Positions 58,101 to 64,000 of a stretch of 64,000 bases of DNA are shown here, piece after piece. Where the stretch lies: positions 127,195-191,194 of the forward strand of contig PLMN01000009.1 of the NCBI GenBank assembly GCA_003141555.1, given 5' to 3'. The first letter of the stretch is position 1. Each line of letters starts with the position of its first letter. Both the position numbers and the translations under genes were made by a program. The notes below the pieces were generated by a model. The model did not search any database. It saw nothing but the letters and a program-made list of their open reading frames with translations, and had not been told where the DNA came from. This DNA comes from Candidatus Aminicenantota bacterium (GTDB lineage Bacteria; Acidobacteriota; Aminicenantia; Aminicenantales; UBA4085).

Positions 58101-59546
58101 ATGGCAGGCAAATCGTTTTTCCTCAACGACCGGGAGCAAGCGTATTCCGGGAGCCGTGGGGCTCTGCTCCTGGACGTCCTGCGGGACGATCTCGGGCTCA
58201 CGGGGACCAAGGACGGCTGCCGCGAGGGCGACTGCGGGACGTGCGTGGTCCTGCTCGGCGAATCGCAGCCGGACGGCATCTGCTATCGGACGGTCAACTC
58301 CTGCCTGCTCCCGATGGGCGACGTAAATGGACGCCACGTCGTAACCATCGAAGGGCTCAATCAGCCGGACCTCAGCCCGGTTCAACAAGCCCTGCTCGAC
58401 GAGGGCGCGATCCAATGCGGATTCTGCACGCCCGGCCTCGTCATCTCGCTCACCGGCTTTCTCCTCGGCGGCGCCCTCATTTCCGAAGCCGACGGAATCG
58501 CCGCACTGGGCGGCAACATCTGCCGCTGCACCGGACACGTGGCCATTCGGCGGGCGATCGCCCGGTTGTGCGAGCAATTCCGGGATCTCGAGCCAACGGA
58601 AGGAAAGCCCTCGTCGGAGCGAATCGCCGCCCTCGTAGCGGCGAAAGTCCTGCCCCCCTATTTCCTCGATGTCCCCAAGCGCCTCCGAAATCTGACCGAG
58701 GCGGCCTCAACGCAAGTCCCTGGCAGGGCGGGCGAAGCTCGCTCCTCCATCCCGGTCGGTGGCGGGACGGATCTCTTCGTCACCCAAGCCGATAAGCTTC
58801 GCGATGCGGAGCTGACCTTCCTTTCTCAGCGCGCGGATCTCCAAGGGATTCGCCTCAAGGGCGACGTCTGTTGCATCGGAGCGGCTACCCCCCTGAGCGC
58901 GATCGAAGCCTCCCCCATCATCCGGCGGATGCTCCCCGATCTCGGCCGCCACTTCTCCCGGATCGCCTCGCAGCCCATCCGGAATCGCGCGACGCTTGCG
59001 GGCAATATCGTCAACGCCTCGCCGGCGGGCGACCTGTCCGTGATGTTATTGGCCTTGAACGCATCCGCGGTTCTCGCACGCCGGGATCGGCAGAGGACGG
59101 TCTTGCTGCGGGATTTTTTCCGGGGCTACAAAGTCCTCGACCTGGCCGCGGACGAGATCATCGTCGAGATCCGCTTTCCAATCCCAGAGGCCGACACCCA
59201 TTTCAACTTCGAGAAAGTCGGCCGCCGCGAGTATCTGGACATCGCCGGCGCCAGCTCGGCTATCCGGCTTCGTGTCCAGGACGCTCGCATTGTCGAGGCG
59301 CATGTAGCGGCGGGGAGCGTTGCCCCCATACCGCTCTATCTTCGAAACACATCCGCGTTTCTCCAGGGCAAACCCATTTCCGCAACGACCGCGCGCGAAG
59401 CGGCGGCCATCGCGGCCGGCGAGATTTCGCCTATGAGCGACGTCCGCGGCTCGGCAGAGTACAGACGAGCCCTGTTGCCGCGCCTGATTCTGGCTCACTT
59501 CCTCACGCTCTTCCCCGAGCGCGTCCGCGAGGAGGAGCTCGTATGA
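58101..59546 (+). CDS. xdhA: Xanthine dehydrogenase small subunit ([2Fe-2S] + FAD)
   Basis: A 481-residue subunit combining two iron-sulfur clusters (Cys40, Cys45, Cys48 and Cys68; Cys106, Cys109, Cys141, Cys143) with an FAD domain from about residue 185 ('PVGGGTDLFV' near 215, 'ASQPIRNRATLAGNIVNASPAGD' near 295). The arrangement equals XdhA of Rhodobacter-type enzymes, which passes electrons from the molybdenum subunit to NAD+. The ATG at 58101 is preferred over an in-frame TTG at 58092 because that codon is part of the -10 box. The stop overlaps the ATG of the large subunit (ATGA). Confidence 0.92.
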   Translation: MAGKSFFLNDREQAYSGSRGALLLDVLRDDLGLTGTKDGCREGDCGTCVVLLGESQPDGICYRTVNSCLLPMGDVNGRHVVTIEGLNQPDLSPVQQALLDEGAIQCGFCTPGLVISLTGFLLGGALISEADGIAALGGNICRCTGHVAIRRAIARLCEQFRDLEPTEGKPSSERIAALVAAKVLPPYFLDVPKRLRNLTEAASTQVPGRAGEARSSIPVGGGTDLFVTQADKLRDAELTFLSQRADLQGIRLKGDVCCIGAATPLSAIEASPIIRRMLPDLGRHFSRIASQPIRNRATLAGNIVNASPAGDLSVMLLALNASAVLARRDRQRTVLLRDFFRGYKVLDLAADEIIVEIRFPIPEADTHFNFEKVGRREYLDIAGASSAIRLRVQDARIVEAHVAAGSVAPIPLYLRNTSAFLQGKPISATTAREAAAIAAGEISPMSDVRGSAEYRRALLPRLILAHFLTLFPERVREEELV

Positions 59547-61789
59547 AACACGACGACACCCTCCTGCATGTGCGCGGCACAGCCCGATACGTCCGCGACA
59601 TCCCTGTTCCCCAAGGGACGCTTTACGCCGCCCCCGTCCCCTCGCCGATCGCGCATGGAAAGATCAAGCGGCTCGATACGTCCGCAGCCGCGGCCCACGA
59701 CGGCGTGGTGGCTGTTTTGACGGCCCGCGATATTCCGGGACAAAACCAGATCGGCAACATCATCCAGGACGAGCCCCTGCTGGCGGCGGGCGAGGTCGAC
59801 TACGCGGGTCAGCCCCTGGCCCTGATCGTCGCGGAAAGCATGGCGGCCGCCCGCGGCGCCCGGCCGCTGATCGAGATCGAGATTGAATCGCTTCCGCCCA
59901 CGCTCGACCCGCGGCAAGCCTTTGCGCGCGGCGAAATCATCGGCGTGCCCCGCACCTTCGCCTTAGGCGATGTGGATCAGGCGTGGTCCCGCTGCCATGT
60001 CGTGGTCAACGGCCGGGCCGATTCCGGCGGTCAGGAACACGTCTATCTGGAGACGCAGTCGGCGCTCGCCGTTCGCCAAGACCACGGCGGGGTGAAGGTC
60101 TATTCGGCGACGCAGTCCCCGACCGTGGTCCAGCGGACCATCGCTCGCGTGCTGGGACTAGCCATGCATCAAGTGGAGGTTGATGTACCGCGCCTCGGCG
60201 GCGCCTTCGGCGGTAAGGAGGACCAAGCCACGGCTTGGGCCGCGTTGGCCGCCCTCGCCTCCTTCCGGCTGGGCCGCCCCGTTAAGCTGACCCTGAATCG
60301 CCACGAGGACGTGGGCTGGACCGGCAAGCGCCATCCCTATTCGTCGGATTACAAGATCGGACTGACGGAAGACGGCAAGATCCTGGCCTATGAAGTGACG
60401 TTCTACCAGAACGCGGGCGCCAGCGCGGATCTTTCGCCCGCCATCCTGGAGCGGACGCTGTTCCACGCGACCAACAGCTATTTCATTCCCCATGTCAGGG
60501 CCACGGCCGCGAGCTGCCGGACGAATCTCCCGCCGTTCACCGCGTTCCGCGGCTTCGGCGGGCCGCAGGCCATGTTCGTCCTGGAGGCGGCCATCACCCA
60601 GGCCGCCGCGGCGCTTCATGTCCCGGCCGCCGAGATCCAGCGCAAAAACCTCCTCCGCCAGGGCGACGAGCTGCCTTACGGCATGGGACTCGAAACGGAC
60701 AGCTTGGTCCGCAGCTGGGACGAGCTCGACAAGCGCCACGACCTCAAGGCCTGCCGGGCCCGCGTGGCGGCGTTCAACCGCAGCCATGCGCTGACCAAGA
60801 AGGGGCTGGCCGTGATGCCGGTCTGCTTCGGGATTTCGTTCACGACCACCCACCTCAATCAGGCGGTCAGTCTGGTGCATGTCTATACCGACGGCAGCGT
60901 CGGCATCTCGACCGCGGCCGTAGAGATGGGGCAGGGCGTCCATCGCAAGATCCGCCGGGTCGCGGCCCGCACGCTGGGCATCGGGCTCGATCGGATCCGG
61001 ATGGAGAGCACCAACACCTCGCGCGTGGCGAATACCTCGCCCACCGCCGCGAGCAGCGGGGCCGACCTCAACGGCCAGGCGACGCGGCTGGCCTGCCTCC
61101 AGATTTTGGAGCGCTTGAGGCAGGCGATCGCCGCGGACCGCGGCTGTCTGGTGGAGCAAATCCATATCGACCGCGAGGAGGTGCTCCGCGGCCATGAGCG
61201 GTTGGATCTCTCCTGGGAGGAGCTCATCGCCTGGGCCTACGCCCGCCGCGTTCCCCTATCGGCGTATGCGGGCTACGCCACGCCGGGCATTCACTTCGAC
61301 AAGGTCAAGGAGAAGGGCCGCCCCTTCGCCTATCATGCCGTCGGGACCGCCGTGGTCGAAGCGACCGTCGACGGACTGCGCGGCGTCCCCCGCATCGATT
61401 CCGTCAAGATCGTCCACGACGTCGGCCAAAGCCTCGATCCGGCGACCGACCGCGGGCAGATCGAAGGCGGCCTCATGCAGGGCATCGGCTGGATGACGTG
61501 CGAAGAGCTCGTTTACTCGCCCGAGGGAAAGATTCAGACCGACAGCCTGGCCACGTACAAGGTCCCCGACATCGGCGCGACGCCCGAGGTGACCGTCCAT
61601 TTCTTGGAAGATGCGCCGCAGCAGGTTGGAATCCTGGGCGCCAAGACCGTGGGCGAGCCGCCGCTGATGTACGGGATTGGGGCGTACTTTGCGATTCTCG
61701 ACGCTCTGCGGGCCTTTCGCCCCGAGCTTCCCTTGATTATCCAGGCCCCTATGACGGCCGAGCGGACGTTCCGGGCTCTCCGGCCCTGA
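59543..61789 (+). CDS. xdhB: Xanthine dehydrogenase large (molybdenum) subunit
   Basis: A 748-residue molybdopterin subunit. 'GGAFGGKED' near residue 218 and 'FTAFRGFGGPQ' near 335 form the cofactor and substrate site, and 'KTVGEPPLMYGIGAY' near 708 holds the catalytic Glu, in the form typical of genuine xanthine dehydrogenases. Arg in the 'FRGFGGPQ' segment would orient the purine. It hydroxylates hypoxanthine and xanthine, giving urate. A GAGGAGGAG site lies 7 bases before the ATG. Compared with the paralogue at 35402 it has the standard active-site sequence, so the two may act on different purines or in different directions. Confidence 0.92.
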   Translation: MKHDDTLLHVRGTARYVRDIPVPQGTLYAAPVPSPIAHGKIKRLDTSAAAAHDGVVAVLTARDIPGQNQIGNIIQDEPLLAAGEVDYAGQPLALIVAESMAAARGARPLIEIEIESLPPTLDPRQAFARGEIIGVPRTFALGDVDQAWSRCHVVVNGRADSGGQEHVYLETQSALAVRQDHGGVKVYSATQSPTVVQRTIARVLGLAMHQVEVDVPRLGGAFGGKEDQATAWAALAALASFRLGRPVKLTLNRHEDVGWTGKRHPYSSDYKIGLTEDGKILAYEVTFYQNAGASADLSPAILERTLFHATNSYFIPHVRATAASCRTNLPPFTAFRGFGGPQAMFVLEAAITQAAAALHVPAAEIQRKNLLRQGDELPYGMGLETDSLVRSWDELDKRHDLKACRARVAAFNRSHALTKKGLAVMPVCFGISFTTTHLNQAVSLVHVYTDGSVGISTAAVEMGQGVHRKIRRVAARTLGIGLDRIRMESTNTSRVANTSPTAASSGADLNGQATRLACLQILERLRQAIAADRGCLVEQIHIDREEVLRGHERLDLSWEELIAWAYARRVPLSAYAGYATPGIHFDKVKEKGRPFAYHAVGTAVVEATVDGLRGVPRIDSVKIVHDVGQSLDPATDRGQIEGGLMQGIGWMTCEELVYSPEGKIQTDSLATYKVPDIGATPEVTVHFLEDAPQQVGILGAKTVGEPPLMYGIGAYFAILDALRAFRPELPLIIQAPMTAERTFRALRP

Positions 61790-61805
61790 GCACCTTATCC
61801 TATCG

Positions 61806-62594
61806 CTACGGCTTCGCCTCCGGCTTGGCCTCGCCCCCATCCCCCATCACCGGCATCACCGGCATCCGCGGATGCTTGGCGAACGAAAAGGCGAGCTGCT
61901 CGTACCAGGAATCGGACGACATCGCCATCCGCAGGATCTGCTTCCAGACGTCCACCGGCGGGCCGAACTCCTTCCAGTCGATAATCATCACCCGCACGCC
62001 GCGGCGGCGCATCTCCTGGAGCAGCAGCTTGTAGTTCTTGTCGAGATGCTGGAGATAGTCGAGGGGAACGCCCTCCTCCTCGCCGCGGGCCCGGACCTCC
62101 ATCCGGCGGTGGCACTCCTCGGGCGAGACGTCGAGGTAGACGAAGATGTCGGGCGGCATCACGTCCCGGCTCATGTTGCGGAACACGTCGACGTAGAGCT
62201 CGAACTCCTGGCGGGTCATGAAGCCGCGCTCCATGGCCGTCGTGGCGAACACGGTATCGCCGTAGATCGGACGGTCCTGGATGACGACCTGACCCTGCGG
62301 ACCCCAGGCCATCTCCACGGCCAGCCGGTGCTGCTCGTAGCGCTGGCAGAGCATGAACATCTGCATCGAGAAGCCGCCGCCGGTGTTGGTGCCGGTGCGG
62401 AGGTCGTCGTAATAGTGGTTGAGGAAATAGGTAAACTTGGGATGGTGGGTCGGCTCCTCGAGCACGCGGGCCGGCCAGCCGCTGGCCGTGGCAGCCGAGG
62501 CTATCGCGTGGCAGGCGTTGGTCTTGCCCGCCCCGATATTAGCGTCAATGGTGACGAACAGCCCTTGCTTGCGGGGATTCTCGGCCACGTCCAT
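61806..62594 (-). CDS. Deoxynucleoside kinase
   Basis: A 262-residue kinase of the dCK/dGK family. Walker A 'ANIGAGKT' is at residues 18-25, the base-binding 'MFMLCQRYEQH' near 80, the 'QDRPIYGDT' (DRS-like) motif near 107, and the lid Arg segment 'CHRRMEVRARGEE' near 160. It phosphorylates deoxyadenosine, deoxyguanosine and/or deoxycytidine, salvaging imported deoxynucleosides. It is longer than usual at the C-terminus, with about 25 Pro/Met/Lys-rich residues. A GAAAGGA site precedes the ATG at 62594. Confidence 0.9.
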   Translation of the reverse strand: MDVAENPRKQGLFVTIDANIGAGKTNACHAIASAATASGWPARVLEEPTHHPKFTYFLNHYYDDLRTGTNTGGGFSMQMFMLCQRYEQHRLAVEMAWGPQGQVVIQDRPIYGDTVFATTAMERGFMTRQEFELYVDVFRNMSRDVMPPDIFVYLDVSPEECHRRMEVRARGEEEGVPLDYLQHLDKNYKLLLQEMRRRGVRVMIIDWKEFGPPVDVWKQILRMAMSSDSWYEQLAFSFAKHPRMPVMPVMGDGGEAKPEAKP

Positions 62595-62657
62595 GGTATG
62601 TTCCTTTCGGCGCGTCAGGGACGGCCCCCCCGGAATTTCGGGACTCCGGACGGCCCA

Positions 62658-62686
62658 TAATTACACGCAATCGCCCCGAAAATCAA
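62658..62686 (-). promoter_or_regulatory. Promoter of the deoxynucleoside kinase gene
   Basis: On the minus strand TTGATT (62681-62686), a 17-base spacer and TAATTA (62658-62663); the ATG is 63 bases downstream of the -10 box. Confidence 0.6.
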
Positions 62687-62846
62687 GTCCGGGAATCCGG
62701 ACATCAGATAAACGTCTTTTTCTATTGATCGGCCAGGATCAGCGTGCTGAGATAGGCCAGGCGGATGATCTTGGCCAGGAAGCCCGGAAGGTCGCCGCGG
62801 TATTTCGGACCCTCTCGTTTTCAGAGGAAAATCAGAGGGAACAGAG

Positions 62847-62892
62847 TGCCGGGGACGGGAGTCGAACCCGTATACGCCTTACGGAGGCGAGG
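62847..62892 (-). pseudogene. 3' fragment of a class II tRNA (tRNA-Leu type)
   Basis: On the minus strand there is a 4-bp variable-arm hairpin with a 7-base loop (62875-62889), a complete T arm (5-bp stem, TTCGACT loop, 62855-62871) and the 3' acceptor half CCCCGGC plus discriminator A (62847-62854). The long variable arm points to tRNA-Leu or tRNA-Ser. No matching 5' acceptor half, D arm or anticodon arm exists upstream, so it is a fragment, as integrases leave at att sites. No CCA is encoded. Confidence 0.7.
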
Positions 62893-63197
62893 GTATCGAT
62901 TCTGAATGTATCGCTGCCGTCGAAAGATCCTATTTATTGGGAATTGTGCTGTTTTAATGTTCAATTTCTTTGCCAGGATAACGGCTCAAGATGTCTATCC
63001 GGACGTTTTGAATCGCCGGTCGCCTGATATTCCGCCTTTTCCAGGGAGAAAATCAATTGTCTGACATTCTGAGAACTCTGAAAGAGCCTGGCATGAAAAC
63101 TGCAAGTAAGGAGTTTAGTTTCTCCCTTGTCTGTCATGCCTCCCGCAAACGGCGGGGAGCAGGATAACGAGAAACATATGTAAAAAAGGAGGTTGGC

Positions 63198-63347
63198 ATG
63201 CTTGAGACAATTATCGTCATCCTGGTCGTTCTATGGGCTCTGGGATTTTTCGCGTTCCACATCAGCAGCGGCCTGATCCACATTCTCATCGTCATTGCCA
63301 TAATCGTGCTGATCATACGATTGGTGCAGGGCCGAAGAGTCGTTTAG
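63198..63347 (+). CDS. Small lmo0937-family membrane protein
   Basis: A 49-residue protein, easily missed because of its size. It has two hydrophobic helices (residues 3-20 and 26-41) separated by 'FHISSGLIH' and ends in 'RLVQGRRVV'. This matches the small lmo0937 family of two-helix membrane proteins, known mainly from stress-related expression, function unknown. An AAGGAGG site lies 6 bases before the ATG. An imperfect GC hairpin at 63140-63170 lies in front of it. Confidence 0.85.
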   Translation: MLETIIVILVVLWALGFFAFHISSGLIHILIVIAIIVLIIRLVQGRRVV

Positions 63348-63388
63348 CCAGCGGTCATTCGGCCCTGTGGGCAACTCCGTCGGAGCTT

Positions 63389-63924
63389 ATGCCGAAACGG
63401 TCAGGTTGGGTTGTCGTGAAGTCAAAGAGCCCGAATCTCTGGATTGCCGCGATCGTTCTTCTGCCAGCGCTTTTCTGCATCGATTGCGGGCGGCCGGAAA
63501 AAGGCTTGCCGGCCAAACCTCCGAAATCGGTCGCTGTTTCCGTCGAGGTCATGCGCAACCTTTCTCCTGTTGGCGTCCCATTTGGAATAATGTCCCCGTC
63601 GAGCGCCGGATCGATCAGATCAAAGCGAACTTGGAGCGATGGCGGTGGCTTCCCTCGGATTTCGGGGACCGCTATATTCTGGTCAATATCGCCTCATATA
63701 CCCTGAACGTCAAACTCTCCCGGCCCATCCCCGTTTTCGTCGTCTATCTAACGGCGTGGGTCGACGGTTGGGGAGCCGTACATTTTCAACGGGACGTTTA
63801 TGACCGGGACAGCCCGCTCATCCGGGCGCTCGCCGAGCCGCCCCCATCACCACGTCCGGACGGGACCGACATCAACGTGGACAAAGTCGGATTGAGGGTA
63901 GTACCCCACGCCTCCGGCTTTTAA
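63389..63924 (+). pseudogene. Broken YcbB-type L,D-transpeptidase gene
   Basis: An ATG at 63389 opens a frame with a hydrophobic signal segment ('LWIAAIVLLPALFCIDCG') that runs on for about 60 residues. Further on, a different frame carries 'RIDQIKANLERWRWLP' and 'RYILVNIASYTLNVKL', the start of the YcbB catalytic region, then jumps at once to 'PVFVVYLTAWVDGWGAVHF', which is the far C-terminus of that family. The intervening part, including the YkuD catalytic Cys/His region, is absent, and the N-terminal frame is out of phase. So at least two deletions have destroyed the gene. Its end overlaps the convergent DUF882 gene by 78 bases. Confidence 0.7.
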
Positions 63925-64000
63925 CGCGAGCGCCGCGTTGCGCAAGGAAACCAGCGAGATCCCCGGCAGGCGGATATCGACCGCTTGTCCCGCTATGTGG
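63847..64000 (-). CDS. YcbK/DUF882 (M15-type) murein endopeptidase, 3' end
   Basis: The visible 50 C-terminal residues read 'HIAGQAVDIRLPG', then 'ALALKAGGVGYYPQSDFVHVDVG' residues ending in 'VRTW' and a TGA at 63847-63849. 'H-x-x-G-x-A-V-D' and 'HVD' are the zinc-site motifs of the M15/DUF882 family (YcbK/MepK), which cuts peptidoglycan cross-links. In E. coli the ycbB and ycbK genes are neighbours; here the partner is the broken gene opposite. The N-terminus lies beyond the window. Confidence 0.85.
   Translation of the reverse strand, partial: HIAGQAVDIRLPGISLVSLRNAALALKAGGVGYYPQSDFVHVDVGPVRTW

Larger units (their letters stand above)
62595..63197. other. 603-base intergenic region with a tRNA fragment
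   Basis: Contains the kinase promoter (62658-62686), a tRNA 3' fragment (62847-62892) and, at 63140-63170, an imperfect GC hairpin just before the small membrane protein. The stretch 62893-63130 is AT-richer and I see no gene there. A minus-strand frame of 32 codons (62722-62820) looks fortuitous. Confidence 0.5.

Noticed and set aside
62722-62820. Small minus-strand gene ending in 'AKIIRLAYLSTLILADQ'
   Set aside because: Only 32 codons, no start codon with ribosome-binding site, preceded by an in-frame stop and lying over the kinase upstream region.
62847-62950. A complete tRNA-Leu gene
   Set aside because: Only variable arm, T arm and 3' acceptor are present. No 5' acceptor half complementary to CCCCGGC, no D arm, and the stretch where the anticodon arm should be does not fold properly.
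1-64000. CRISPR array, insertion sequences, rRNA operon or phage genes
   Set aside because: No regularly spaced repeats, no transposase or integrase motifs, no rRNA sequence and no structural phage proteins were recognised in the window.

Overview
This is a GC-rich bacterial chromosome segment with tightly packed, often overlapping operons. A CarboxypepD-type TonB-dependent receptor, a large secreted Asp-box repeat protein, a tungsten-type aldehyde:ferredoxin oxidoreductase and several secreted glycosidase-like proteins together suggest a heterotrophic anaerobe of the Acidobacteriota/Aminicenantes type. That placement is inferred from gene content only; no rRNA or other marker is present.

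The dominant theme is capture and complete breakdown of nucleosides and nucleobases. Positions 10161-14649 carry a small beta-grasp protein, an exported 5'-nucleotidase, thymidine kinase, phosphopentomutase and purine nucleoside phosphorylase. Positions 18041-20509 carry uridine kinase, a purine-type phosphoribosyltransferase and adenosine deaminase. On the minus strand, 20548-27223 form one operon: cdd, deoC, an aldehyde ferredoxin oxidoreductase (AOR), a MoaD-like carrier, deoA, a YjjG-type nucleotidase and a NupG-type transporter. It reads as a complete deoxyribonucleoside pathway that ends by oxidising the acetaldehyde released by DeoC.

Positions 27587-40802 hold a 13-kb purine-degradation operon related to the ygfK/ssnA/ygeY/hyuA/xdhD/ygeW genes of E. 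coli. It differs in having a dihydropyrimidine-dehydrogenase-like fusion and two fold-type-II PLP enzymes where YgfK and YgeX would be expected. A second xanthine-dehydrogenase-type operon (58064-61789) starts from a promoter element that is 30/33 identical to the one in front of the purine operon, so the two are probably one regulon. A Tat-exported nucleoside-hydrolase-like protein with a LOG-family phosphoribohydrolase (56103-57868) and a deoxynucleoside kinase (61806-62594) add to the theme.

Positions 40803-47151 are a lower-GC accessory island: a DUF262/HNH (GmrSD-like) protein, a PD-(D/E)XK endonuclease overlapping a zinc-ribbon DUF1156-type DNA methyltransferase, a decayed toxin gene, and a PIN/RHH toxin-antitoxin pair with a palindromic operator. 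It is followed by a secreted amidohydrolase with its AAA/DUF4143 partner and a glycan block (DUF5703-like protein, GH29 fucosidase, alpha/alpha-toroid-like protein). The left edge (1-9408) carries envelope proteins, several of unknown function, a P-loop kinase-like protein and an OPA-family phosphate-ester transporter.

Several relics are visible: a toroid-type gene at 27347-27590, a LOG 3' end at 50218-50271, a tRNA-Leu-type 3' fragment at 62847-62892, and an L,D-transpeptidase at 63389-63924. Several genes have a -10 box only 6-11 bases before the start codon and no Shine-Dalgarno sequence, which points to leaderless mRNAs.
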